64,000 bases of DNA from Platanthera guangdongensis (taxonomy: Eukaryota > Streptophyta > Magnoliopsida > Asparagales > Orchidaceae), in the NCBI GenBank assembly GCA_039583875.1, contig CM077162.1:64415259-64479258 (forward strand), read 5' to 3'. Position numbers and translations under genes: made by a program. The notes beneath the pieces are model-generated. The model saw nothing but the letters and a program-made list of their open reading frames with translations, ran no database searches and was not told the DNA's origin. This document shows positions 1-11,373 of the stretch, in pieces. The number at the start of each line of letters is the position of its first letter. The stretch's first letter is position 1.

Positions 1-439
1 ACTTTACTGGAAGGAAAGCGAGAGAGCCAATCGGTTAGGGAATAGGGTTGATATAGAAAACAAAAGAATGTTTGATTCATTGCCTCTGATCTCCGGCGTC
101 AAGGAGATCTAGTTGTATTTATTCTAAACCCTTGTGTTTTATTTTGAATATGATTAAAGTTCTTTTATTTCATCTTGTATTTGTGGGTGCATGGTGCTAA
201 GGTTTTGAAGGTTGTCTGGAAAACAAGAAAATGAACTTTCACAAGGAAACAGTGTTTTGTGACTTACCGCCGCGCGATAGCAATCTACCGCCCCACATTA
301 GCTTCCAGAACAGGGTATCAATGGTGAAAATATTTTAAATTATTCATGGGTGTATGATGATGAATATTTAAATTACTGTGTGGAATATTTGAGCACTATG
401 TGAGAGTTAGAAATGATCGACAAACTCAGAACCCAGGAT
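1..439 (+). other. Possible LTR tail and PBS-like site, no gene
   Basis: No coding sequence is supported here. Positions 1-312 look like the 3' part of a plant copia LTR: AT-rich with a GC-rich patch near 268-295 and ending AACA at 309-312. It is followed by GGGTATCAATGG, a degenerate match to the tRNA-Met primer-binding site TGGTATCAGAGC. The sequence does not resemble the end of the 3' LTR of element A at 7640-7700, so it is probably a fragment of a different element. Positions 325-439 hold nothing I recognise. Confidence 0.35.
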
Positions 440-3403
440 TTGAGTGGTCTAAAACATAACTTGATATCCACAAGCCAGTTATGTGATGATGGTTATCAGG
501 TATCTTTTAACCAATTTTCTTGTATTATTGTTTCTATAGATAACAAAACTATTTTAACTGGACTTAGATAAGGAAATATCTACTTAGTTAATTTCAAGTT
601 AGGTAGTTCAGAAATCTATTTGTTCAATCAGATTAGTGACAATAATGAATTATGGCATAAAAGATTAGGGCATGTAAATCTCAAAAATATTGCTAAATTA
701 TCTAGGGACAATCTTGTTAGAGGATTGTCTTCTTACCCCTGCAAGAAGGAAGGCCTCTGCAGGGCTTGTCAATTAGGTAAGCAAACCAAAAATAGTTTTA
801 AATCTATTAATAAGAGTGATTCACCCAGGATTCTATATCTGCTACACATGGATTTATTTGGACCCATTGTTGTACAATATTTGGGAGGGAAACTCTATAC
901 TTTATTTATCGTAGATGACTTCTCTAGATTCTCTTGGGTGTTCTTTCTGAGAAACAAGTCTGATAACTTTAAAGTTCTTACAAATTTTCTAAAGAGCATA
1001 CAGATTAAGTATTCTACTCTGGTTGTATTGATTAGAAGTGATCATGGCACCGAGTTTGAATCTCTTCTCATGCAAGAATTCTGCGAGAAGGAAGGTATCA
1101 GGCACTGTTTTTCTTCTTCTAGAACTCCTCAACAAAATGCGGTAGCAGAAAGGAAAAATAGAACCCTGAGTGAATCTGCAGGGACATTACTTGCAGATGC
1201 TTTCTTTCCCCTATCCATTTGGGCAGAGGCAGTTAGCACGACAAACTATATTCTGAACAGAAGTTTAATACATAAACTTAAGGGTAAGACTCCTTATGAA
1301 TTGCTTAAAGGGAAGCAACCTAACGTTGACTATTTTAAAGTATTTGGTTGTAAATGTTATATATACAATAATAACAATAAACATCTTAGAAAGTTTGAAG
1401 CCAAAGCTGCAGAGGGAATTTTTCTTGCATATTCCAAAGTCAGCAACGCATATAGGGTTTTCAATAAATCAACTTTAAAAATGGAAGAATTTGTACATAT
1501 AATATTTGATGAAGCTAACATGTTTTACAAGGAGAAAGATTTTTCTACCAGAGATTTATTGCAGGTGCCCCAACTGTGTTAGAAATTGGATGACTTAAAC
1601 CATACCCAAGAAGTTATATCACATCCTTCTCATCAAGTTGATGAAGACAGTGAAGAAGAATTCAATGAAATAATTACTGAAACTACAACAGCTCACATAA
1701 TTCCACAAGAGGAATTAATTCCCAATGTTGTTGCTGAACCAACTCCTCCTACTGATCTTGTCACACTTAGAGATCACCATGTATCTCAAGTGATTGGAGA
1801 CATATCAGTTGGTGTGCAAACAAGGCATCAACTCAATCAAAATTTGATGCATGCTTGCTTCATATCTCAACTTGAGCCCAAATCTATAGAAGATGCAGAG
1901 CAAGATCCACATTGGATTATTGCAATGCAAGAGGAGCTCAATCAATTTGAGAGATACAGAGTTTGGGATTTAGTTCCAAGACACAAAGACGACCCAATCA
2001 TTGTAACTAAATGGGTATTTGGAATCAAATTGGATGCACAAGGAGCCATCATTAGGAGCAAAGCAAGGCTGGTAGCACAAGGATATAGACAGGAAGAAGG
2101 AATTGACTATGATCAGACCCTTGCCCCTGTTGCAAGACTAGAAGCTATCAGGATATTTCTTGCTTATGCAGCCTACAAGAAGTTCAAGGTCTACCAGATG
2201 GATGTCAAGAGTGCCTTCTTAAATGGTGAACTCAAAGAGGAAGTATATGTGGAACTACCACCAGGTTTTATCTCTCTAACTCATTACACTTTTGTTTTCA
2301 AAATGCATAAAGCTCTCTATGGTTTAAAGCAAGCTCCGAGAGCTTGGTATGAGACCCTAGCTAGCTTTCGTTTTAGAGCATAAGTTCACTAGGGGCATTG
2401 TAGATAGAACATTGTTCATTAGGCATCATAAAGATAAAATATTGTTAGTACAAATATATGTAGATGACATCATTTTTGGCTCTACTGATTCCAAACTATG
2501 CAAAAGATTTTCTCACCTGATGCATTCCAAGTTTGAAATGAGTAGCATGGGTGAACTTTCCCACTTCCTTGGTCTATAAGTAAAGCAATCCTCTGATGGT
2601 ATTTTCATCTCCCAATCTAAATATGCTACGGAGCTAGTTATGAGATTTGGGATATCTGATGCCTCTGCTATGAAAACACCCATGGATTCCAATGTTGTGA
2701 TTGATTTTGATGAACAGGGTAAGCCAGTTGATCAGAAAATATATAGGGTTATTCTTGGGTCCTTATTATACCTCACAGGTAGTAGGCCAGATATTATGTT
2801 TACTACATGCCTTTGTGTTATGTTCCAGGTGAACCCTAAAGAATCTCACCTTATTTTCCTTAAAACAATTTTGAGATATATAAAGGGTTGTCCTAATCTA
2901 GGACTTTAATATCTAACAGAGTCAGAATTTGACTTAACTAGATTCTCAGATTCTGACTATGCTAGATACAGAGTGGATAGAAAAAGCACATCAGGAACAT
3001 GCCAGTTCCTTGGTAATAGGCTTGTGTCCTGGTTTTGTAAGAAGCAAACATTTGTATCAACTTCAACTGATAAGCTGAATACATTGCAGCTGGCAGCTGT
3101 TGTTCACAAATATTATGGATTCAAAACCAACTCCTGGATTATGGTCTCAACTTAAATAATTCAACTATATTTTGTGACAATACCAGTGCAGTTTCTATTG
3201 CACAAAATCCATTACTGCATAGTAGAATTAAGCATATAGAGATTAGACATCATTTCATTAGAGATTGTGTGTACAAAAAGAAAATTAATCTTGTCTTTAT
3301 CTCTACTAATTTGCAAAGAGCAGACATCTTCACTAAACTTTTAGATGAAAAGAAATATCCGTTCTTCTTGAATTAGCTAGGTATGATTAATGGAGAAGTT
3401 TAA
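440..3403 (+). pseudogene. Element A pol: SIRE-type copia polyprotein, gag and protease lost
   Basis: This is a decayed Ty1/copia pol. It starts abruptly inside the GAG-pre-integrase region (GLKHNLIS, then WHKRLGHVN near 650). The integrase core follows at about 840-1180 with HMDLFGP, RSDHGTEF and PQQN-AVAERKN, giving the D-D-E triad. The RVT_2 reverse transcriptase begins near 1910, with [12 protein letters not shown] near 2200 and the catalytic YVDD near 2460. RNase H runs from about 2930 to a stop at 3401-3403 (HIEIRHHFIRD, ADIFTK). There are in-frame stops at 1580-1582, 2381-2383, about 2578 and 2907-2909, with frame changes between segments, so it cannot be functional. Gag and most of protease are missing. 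It is close in sequence to the pol of element J on the other strand, which places it in the same SIRE/Maximus-like group. Confidence 0.9.
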
Positions 3404-3791
3404 TTTAATTTCTATCCAAGGTCGAAGAATTGATCACATTTCGTCGAACGGAGATCGATGATCTGTAAACTCTTCTTGAGAATTTTAATCAAACAGAGAT
3501 CGAAGAAATCTCTCTGTGAAGTTATTTCGTCGAACGGTGATAGACGATCTTGCTTCAGAAAATATTTCGTCGAATGGAGATCAACGATATATTTTCCCCC
3601 GCTTCAAACTGAGATCGACGATATCATTTCTTCATGAAATTTTTTCGTCGACCTGAGCTTGAAGCTTTTCTTTTTCGCAGGATGGAGTTCGACGTTTCTC
3701 CTTCTGAAACTTATAATAAGGTTTTCATCGAACTTCATCCCGCGTTTTCCAGTTCTCTTGCACTTGATCTTTTGTTTCTTTTTGCAGAGCA
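3404..3791 (+). repeat. Spacer of element A with TCGTCGA palindromes and acceptor-like tract
   Basis: This 388-bp non-coding spacer separates pol from the second ORF of element A. It contains at least five imperfect palindromes built on TTCGTCGAACGGAGATCGA and the reverse ATCGACGAT, near 3440, 3525, 3568, 3608 and 3643. At its end a pyrimidine-rich stretch (3758-3787) finishes in TTTTTGCAG, a good plant 3' splice-acceptor match, five bases before the ATG at 3792. The spacer of element J at 55100-55591 has the same arrangement. Confidence 0.7.
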
Positions 3792-6148
3792 ATGCCGATT
3801 TCTCCAGCCCTCCTCTCTAACATGAAATTTGATGCTGGTTTCGACATCGACCTTGAATCATTCAGTCACTCAGATCAGATATTCAAGGATATTCTTCAGT
3901 TACTTGAACCTCATAATCTGCAAAACTTCATGACAATCAGAATCAAACTCCCAATTTCAGAAATAAAGGAATGGATGTTTTCTGCAAAACGTTAGGATAC
4001 CCCAACCATTATTGGCACCATTTCTGGTAATCAAGTTATTTTAACTCTAGATGTTTTAACTGAGGTTTTCAATTTTGTTAATGGGGAAGATGAAATAGAG
4101 TTATCTAGCAGTGAGTTTACTGAAATGCTAGAAAGGTTAGGACATACTGCAGGAAACCCTAACCACCTTCTTAAGAAAAACTTATCTATAGAATATAGAT
4201 TTCTGGCAGATGTTGTACGCAAAGTGCTGTTAGCAAAACATTCTGTACATGATCACAATACCAGACACCAGTTTAATCTGATATGTGCTCTGGTTAATAA
4301 GAAATCTATAAACTGTGGAAAGATTATTTTTGATTTGATTAAGAAAAAGATCCGCAAGAAGGATGTCAGTTCAGGAAGGATTCTAGAAATCTTCCTTCAG
4401 GCAAAGGCTCTAGAGTTAATGGTATCCCAGTCCATTTTTATAAATGCCTCAAAAAGGCTTACCTCTGCCTTATTTGGTAGATGCGAGAGGACTATCCCAA
4501 ATCCCTCCAGGGCCTCCTCTTCCAGGATTACTTCTGAGAGCACCAAGGCTAATACAGCCACTTCCCCATCTCTTGAAGAAGCTCCTGCTCCTCCTCCCTC
4601 TCCTCCAATTCCACATCAGTCCATTGTTCTTGAAGAACCCCCTTCCACTTTCACAATTCCAGACAATCAACAACAATCAACAATCATTACTGAAACCCCT
4701 TCTACCTCCATTCCTCCAGTCTCACCAACACCACCACAATTCATAGTCCCTTCATTAACTCCCCACAAACAACCATCCACTTCTTCTCAAACTCCTACTG
4801 CCTCACCATCACAACCTCATTCCCTACTTCCTCAATCTCCAGTCCACATACTAGAGGATTCTCCATCTCCACCTCACCTTGATGACATACCACCTCCTCC
4901 ATCTTCTCTGTCATTTCCAACTTTTGATCTTTTACCATCTCCATCACCCTCTGCTCCACATCAACAATCTCCATCTCATTATGAAGTCATGCCAGATTTC
5001 ATTCCTCCCTCTTCCTCCATCCATCCATCCATCTATATCTACTCAGACACACCTGAGTTTATGCCACTGCATTTTCCCCCCATTTCCACTATCTTGGAGC
5101 TTATCTCTCCAACTTTCAGTAATCTCATAAATGAGGCTCTTGCACCTCTTACTTCCACCATCTCTCATCTATTTGCTCAACTTACCTCCATCTCTGCTAT
5201 CCCTTTTTCAAGGAGTCTGGCTTCAGGACTCTCTGAACCCAGGCAGGGGGAGATGTTCTATGAAGAAGTAGCAGTAGCAGCAGATGTTCCAAATGTATAG
5301 TTTATTGAAATAAATGATGATACAGAGATATTTTATTTAGCAGAAGAGCCAGTCTTTATTGCAAAAATAAATATTGTTGGTGTTTTCACCATAAATCCCT
5401 CTGTTGACATTCTTTCAATACTTCATTCTTTTGATAGACTTCATAGCAGGTCTTTTAGACTTCATAGCAGTTCTTTACCAGTTATTGATTCAGATTTTTC
5501 TAAAGCCATAGTATGTTACTCAACTCCAATTATTCCTGATGTTTTGGAACAACTTAGGACAAGTTTTGCAATTTTTGATACTATTATAGAGCCAATAACT
5601 ATTTCAGAGCCACAGGCATTCTCTCCACCAACATTTGGCTGGTTTGAATACCTAATGCCAGATCTTGATGATATTATGTTTTCTAATATGGAATCAGAGG
5701 TCACTAGCTCTCAGGTTCAAGAAGTTCCAGTATAGAAGCTCTAACTGAACAGCCTCATGCTGAAGACTTACAGCCAAAGGCTCATCCACTTCTTTCTGAT
5801 GAAGTGTTGAAATAAATAAATGCTCTCTATGATAATCCAACAAATTCTTCTGATGATGATGATGCTGAATTAGATGACTCTGAAGATACAAGTTCTAGGA
5901 AAAGAAAATCAAAGAAGAAGGCTGCTCCTCCAAAGGCTGCTCCAAAGCAAAATCCATCTGTTGATACTCCATATTATATCCTGCACAATATAATTCTCAC
6001 TCTAGACACCCCCAAATGGATGAGATATTCTAAAAATGAACTGAAAGCTAGGAAGAAGAGCAGGAGATACTCTCCACCTCCTCAATTCAAGAGAGGTCCT
6101 CCTCCTGCAGTAGGATCGTCAGGAAGTGTTGATCATGCTCTAAATTGA
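3792..6148 (+). pseudogene. Element A second ORF (env-position protein), broken
   Basis: This reading frame follows pol in element A and is homologous to the second ORF of element J (minus strand 55099-52097). The N-terminal block starts MPISPALLSN and shares KFDAGFDIDL and EYRFLADVV with J. That block resembles what I remember as the 'putative plant transposon protein' domain found in many plant genomes (unverified). A long Pro/Ser/Thr-rich region follows at about 4500-5270, then an acidic-to-basic C-terminal part with TPYYILHN and WMRYSKNELKA near 5965-6050. Frame 0 has stops at 3993-3995, 5298-5300 and 5733-5735. A one-base shift near 5730 moves to another frame, with a stop near 5812 and the final stop at 6146-6148. 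The C-terminal Arg/Gly-rich part seen in J is missing. Its function is unknown; the position is that of the env-like ORF of SIRE elements. Confidence 0.75.
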
Positions 6149-6154
6149 GGAGGT

Positions 6155-7700
6155 CAGAGTCTAAGTCAAGACATCAAACCTAGAATGATTGGTTTTCACC
6201 TTCATAGGACTTAGAAGACAGAAGACCCCTAGAGAAAGCAGTTTTCTAAGAGTAGAAAAAGTCATTCGGAGATTGCTGAACTGAGCTCGACTTTCATCGA
6301 TCGGAGTTCGACGAACTCAGTTATTTCTCTGAGCTGAGTTCGATGAAATCCTAGCTTAGCTTGAAGAACCCAACTTCTTTGAGCTGAGTTCGACGAAAGC
6401 TTAGCAGAGATCGACGAATTCAGATTTCTTCCCAGAAGTTCAACATGACAAAAAGACTATCTCAGTTCGATGATCTTGGAGCTCAGATTGGTAGTGAATA
6501 TTCTATTTAGAGATCTTGGAGCACTGCTTGACGAAAGGGAGATTTTTAGTTCAACAAAATTGGATCTTTGGTCGACGAAACAGATTCAGTTCAACTACAT
6601 TCTCACAGGTTCTAGTCGTCTAATTTCCCTGCAGTTTTCCAATATTGACTAAGGCAGTTTGATTTCAAAATTTATTATTATATGCCTATAAATGCTTTGA
6701 TAATTAATGCTTCATATATTTGTTTCAAGGTAGTATTAATTATGGTATTCACAGAGTAATTCTTTGGCTAAAGTGTTGTGGCAGTTGAGGAAACAAATTA
6801 AAGACAATTTATAGCCATTTAACTCCTAGATTTTCTGCAGTCAATCAAGGATAGAATTCAAAATTCAAATGCTAATTTATGCAAGGAATATAAATAGACA
6901 GTTTTCAGAAGATTAAAACACATACACACAGATATACACAGAGACATAGTGATTACATATTACAAAAAATGGATTATTCTATAGAAAACTGAAGGAAGAA
7001 CAGCTTCACACAAAAATCATGTTCTTCATCAGTTTTGCTTCAGAAATATTCAAAGAGACAATCAATCTCAATCAGTCTGAAAATTTCATGAAGATATTCA
7101 TCAAATTGAAGGCCTACACCCTGAGCAAAGCTCTCTTTCTCCTAAACCATTCTTCATTTCAGGGGGAGCTTTGATAATATCAATTCCACTAGTCTTCTCT
7201 TAGACTGTTGATAGAGAAGAACATCATCACTTTTCTTTTTCCAACTGTATATAGGGTTATATCTCCCTTCAAAAGTTAACCCCTTTAGTTATCAAGTCTC
7301 CTGATCAAAAGACTTGGATTGGTTTTTGGGCACCTGATCAAAAGCTCAAAGGTTGTGAGATCTCCCTTGAAATAGATCTTATAGTGACTGGGCACCTGAT
7401 CAAAAACCTATGGTGGCAGGGTACCTGATCAAAAGCATGTTAGTGGATTCCTACCAGGGTGGTAGAAGAGTGGATGTACCCAGTTTTTGGGAACCACTAT
7501 AAAATCTTTGTGTCGTCTGGATTGCTCTATTTTTTACATGTTGTGTTGTGATTGTTTTTGTTTTTATTTTCTCTTTATAAATATAGCTATCACTTATTTT
7601 AATTCCGCAATAAAAACTAATCAAGTTTTTAATATACTCTATTCAGCCCCCCCCCCCCCCCCCTCTAGAGTTAAGATAGATCTATCTCTAACGTTCAACA
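6155..7700 (+). mobile_element. 3' LTR of element A, 5'-truncated U3
   Basis: This LTR is related to those of J. It has TCGTCGA-type palindromes at 6270-6620 and hairpin-rich sequence with repeated 'CACCTGATCAAAA' at 7300-7440. A conserved inverted repeat (GTGGATGTACCC ... GGGAACCAC, 7470-7496) is followed by a TATA box (TATAAAA, 7498-7504). A run of C residues and CTCTAGAG lie just before the end at ...TTCAACA (7700). The first part of U3 and the polypurine tract are missing; the join to the decayed second ORF lies near 6150. It abuts gypsy B at 7701. Confidence 0.75.
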
Positions 7701-8968
7701 TATTTCAGATTCTTGTGATCCAAAAATATTTTGCAGTGCACCCCATAAAGGTAATGTCGCCAAATATTCAGAGCGAACACCACTGCTCCCATCTCCAATT
7801 CATGCATAGGGTAGTTCTACTCGTGCTTCTTCAGTTGATGGGAGGCGTATGCTATCACATGTCCATGATGCATCAGTACTGCGCACATCACCTGAAACAA
7901 CACATCAGTGTACACCTAGAAGCCATCCTTACCAGACGAGAGAGCTAGGATAGGGGCCGACGTAAGTCCGACCCTTCAAATCCTAGAAGGCCGCCTCATA
8001 CTGCGGCATCCAAATGAACAAAGTGTCCTTCGTCAAGGAAGTGAGTGGAAGGGCTATCTGAGAGAATCCATGCACAAACTTCCGGTAGTACCCGGCCAAT
8101 CCAGAAAACTTTGGGCATCTGGGGCCATCTTCAACTAAGGCCAGTCACGCACTGCCTGAATCTTCACGGGATCCACCGCCAATCCTGCTCCACTGATAAT
8201 GTGGCCTAAAAAGGTCACCTACGTCAGCCAAAACTGGCATTTGCTGAACTTGGCATACACCTGATGCTCTCTGAGCTTCTCCAGAGTCAAGGCCAGATGT
8301 TGTGCATGCTCTTCCTTTATCCTCGAATAAATGAGGATGTGATTTATGAACAAAATGACAAATCTGTCGAGGTACGACTCCAACATCCGATTCATCAAGC
8401 TCATGAAGGCCGATGGCGCGTTCGTGAGCCCAAAGGGCATCACGATAAACTCGTACAATCCATATCTGCTGCTAAACGTCGTCTTCAGGATATCTTCTTC
8501 CTAAATTTGTAACTGATAGTACCCTGACCTCAAATCCAACTTTGAGAACCAATGTGCTCCATCTAGCTTATCAAATAACTCATCTATCCTTGGAAGTGGA
8601 TATGTCTTCTAGACTGTCAATCGGTTTAGTGCACGATAGTCGATGCACAACCTGAGGGTCGCATCCTTCTTTTTCACAAACAAGACCGGAGCTCCCCAAG
8701 GCGAGGAACTTGGCCTAATGAATCTAGCCTCTACCAGCTCCTTTAACTGACTACTGAACTCCAGCAGCTCCTTTGGATCCATTCGATAGGGAGCCCTAGA
8801 CACCAGCTTAGCTCCAGGAACCAACTGAATCTGGAAATCCTTCTCGTGATACGGTGGCAATCCTGGTAGCTTCTCTTGGAACACATCCGCAAAGTCCCGC
8901 GCCACCGACATATTGTCAACCATCGTCTTGATCTCGGCCATCTCGAAAAACACCTGATAGAACTCATC
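7701..8968 (-). pseudogene. Element B reverse transcriptase-RNase H (Ty3/gypsy), 3'-truncated
   Basis: Read on the minus strand this is gypsy pol. The N-terminal reverse transcriptase block has [37 protein letters not shown] and LCIDYRALN (8953-8609). The palm follows with [13 protein letters not shown] near 8430 and FINHILIYS near 8350 (8458-8219). The family's catalytic F-I/V-D-D is changed here to FINH, so the enzyme would be dead. RNase H remnants (YYRKFVHGF and similar) continue with stops down to 7701, where the element is cut off by element A. Integrase and the 3' LTR are not in the window. It lies downstream of the protease and gag of the same element on the minus strand. Confidence 0.85.
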
Positions 8969-8971
8969 TCC

Positions 8972-9400
8972 CTACATGTAGGCCTTGACAGCCTGAATAG
9001 AAGCTAACATCCTATGGGAGATAGGAGTAATGCCTTCGAAGGTCACGAAGGTGTCGTCATAACTCAGTATAACCTTCTTTTCCTGGCAATCTATCTGGGT
9101 GTGGTACCAAGTAAGCCATATCATGCCTAGAACCAGGTCGAAGTTCGACATCCTCAAGACCGTAGACAGGGCCTCAAGTGTTAGACCATCAATAGTCACC
9201 CTTAGGAGGCACTTAGCAGTAGCTAAGACCTCCGTACCGTTGGGGAGACTCACCCTACTGGCGAATTCCGAATAATGTATGTCTCCCTCCAGTCCCTTTA
9301 TGAACTCCTCAGACATGAAGTTGTGCGACGCCACAATATCCACCAAGGTATGGGCAGGTTTGTCGAACAATATAACTATTCCTTTTTATTTGGATATGGT
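8972..9400 (-). pseudogene. Element B aspartic protease (gypsy), active site altered
   Basis: This 132-residue segment on the minus strand has the retropepsin-like fold markers of plant gypsy elements: TLVDIVASHNFM near the N terminus and FDLVLGMIWL near residue 80. Functional relatives have D-S-G-A-S-H or D-T-G at the first site; here it reads D-I-V-A-S-H, so the catalytic motif is damaged. A stop follows KAYM at 8972. It lies between gag and reverse transcriptase, the order expected for gag-pro-pol of Ty3/gypsy. Confidence 0.8.
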
Positions 9401-9599
9401 TAGGTCACTAGGCCTATGGTTTCCTTTTTCTAGGATGCTATTGTTATTTGTTGATTCTAAAATTTCAAAGGTAAATTACAACATGAAATTACAAGCACAA
9501 TTGCAATCACCTTGCTCGGGTCCCGAGGTGGAGTCAAGTCCAGAGCATACACTTGCTCCATCTCTTACCTCTGATCTCTGCCCTGGAAACCACGTCCTC

Positions 9600-10643
9600 T
9601 TCCACGGCCTCGGCCTGCAAACTGCTGAGCGGGTTAGGCAACCTATGGTGCCGGTAGAGGTGCCCCTCTCACGGGGCAGTTCCTCCGGATGTGCCCTACC
9701 TAATGACAGTTATAGCACTCGGGAAGGGGAAGAGCCATACCCGTGGGCCTCTGCATCTCCCGCATATAAAGAGGTTGAGGGGCCAATACCACCGTCACCC
9801 TCGGCTCCTATCTCACCTCTTGGCAGGGTTGGTCCTCTGCCCTTCTCTCATCAGTAAAGTGGCCCCTCCGCTGATCATTCCTACATCCCTGACCCTGATC
9901 CTCAGTTGGCCACTTCTGGCCTCGAGTCGTGTGCCAATCATCCTCTATCCTCTTTGCCATCACCAGAATCTAAGATATAGGCTCGTCGGATATAAATAAA
10001 AGAGCCTCTTGCAGGTCCTCTCAAAGGCCCTTTTAGAACCTCTTGGTATACCCTACTTCGTCCAGCTGATAGGAGTCCACAAACCGGGCTAAGTGATTGA
10101 ACTCCTGGTGGTACTCGAGTACCATCCTATTTCCCTGCCTCAGCTGTAGGAACCTGTCTTCCAGCTTGTCTCTTGCTAACTGTGGGATGATATGCTCCAA
10201 TAGTACAGCCCTGAACTCCTCCCAAGTGATGTCAGCAACCTCCTGATCTGTAAATGACGTATCCAGAAGTGTCTTCCACCATCTCTTGGCAAGGGACTCC
10301 AAGTAGGAGACCACCAGAGGTACCCTCTCCTCCCACGGGCAATGTATCTCGGTCAACATCTCGAACATGATATCAAGCCACTCTTCCGTCCTCATGGCCG
10401 TCTCCATCCCAATGTAAGATGTGGGAGAGAGTCCTTGGAAGATGCTCAACCAATTGGCCCCAGGTTCAGCTGCGGAGCCGGAGCCTGCTTGGCCCTGAAG
10501 GCCTCCAAAATGGTCGTCAGAGTCTGCCCCATCTTCGACTGTAGAAATGGAGTGGGATCCGGGGGAGGTGGTGCAACATTCGGAGTTTGCTGAGCTCCGC
10601 CCTGCGATGTAGGATGTGTCAGGGGCTGCATAACAAAGGCCAA
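9600..10643 (-). pseudogene. Element B gag (gypsy), frameshifted
   Basis: The start at 10643 begins MAFVMQPLTHPT and gives a Pro-rich N terminus, broken by a stop at 10446. The capsid core continues in another frame at 10449-10033 (RTEEWLDIMFEML, KRWWKTLLDTSF, LEDRFLQLRQGNRMVLEYHQEF), typical of the Retrotrans_gag domain. A CCHC zinc knuckle, C-x2-C-x4-H-x4-C, is readable at about 9668-9720 with one internal stop. The PBS lies 158 bases upstream of the start. Sequence between 9730 and 10030 is degraded. Confidence 0.8.
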
Positions 10644-10813
10644 TTGTAAGAAATTTGACCCAAACCTAGTTTAGAGTGGACAATTACATGTGATCCCCCA
10701 TATGGGCACAAAACACTTGCGTTGCTTAGTTTGTCCCCAAATTAAACTCGAGCGGGGATGACCCAGGGTAAGTTGACTTTTACTCTTTCGATCAAGGTTT
10801 TCCTCTGATACCA
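10644..10813 (-). other. Element B leader and primer-binding site
   Basis: On the minus strand the LTR end is followed by AAC and then TGGTATCAGAGGA (10813-10801), complementary to the 3' end of initiator tRNA-Met, the usual primer for plant LTR elements. The remaining 157 bases form a short untranslated leader before gag. Confidence 0.8.
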
Positions 10814-11011
10814 GTTTGTAAGACCCTCTTTTTTTGCAAAACTACCGGGGTCTTATGCTTAGAAACACAGCTTCGCGGTGACATCAACACACCCAAGGAG
10901 GTCGTCACTACAAAATGTCGATCCTGCCGGCCATACCGATCACAGAATAATTTAATAAATATAAGAGTACATGAAAACTCAAATACTGGTCCACAAAAAT
11001 CACATGAAATA

Positions 11012-11373
11012 TGTTGAAGTTGGTGAACGGGCGGTCTGTCTTGGCGGGTTGAAGACCGCGCGGTCTGGCGGTTTGACTCGCCGGCTTGTAAACCGGGCGG
11101 TCTAGCGATCTTCACAGGCGACCTCTCTGCTTCTCTTGTTGTAGCCGTGCGGTTAGTCCTTCTGTCTAACCGCGCAGCTTGTGCGGTTTACTTTGTACAG
11201 TCCGCTTAGCTTGTAAATTTTTAGTCCCACATCTCTTATTTGTATTCTCTCATCTCTCCTCCATTCTATATAAGGGAGGGCATACCTTTGTAATAGTTAT
11301 CTTTTTTGGATAATAAAATTTCTATTATTCAAAAGCTTATCCGCTTGTTCTCTCTTTTCGCTACTTTCTAACA
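11012..11373 (+). repeat. Element C 5' LTR
   Basis: The LTR is 362 bp, TGTTGAAG...TAACA. It is rich in GCGG blocks that form local inverted repeats (CCGCGCGGTCTGGCGG near 11056). A TATA box TATATAA (11267-11273) and an AATAAA polyadenylation-type signal (11312-11317) follow in the order expected for U3-R. Confidence 0.92.

Noticed and set aside
7487..7948. A 153-codon plus-strand open frame across the A-B junction.
   Set aside because: It crosses from the end of an LTR into antisense gypsy RNase H and includes the C-run; chance frame.
9279..9857. A 192-codon plus-strand open frame overlapping B.
   Set aside because: It is the reverse strand of the gag-protease region of B, whose minus-strand translation carries the recognisable motifs.
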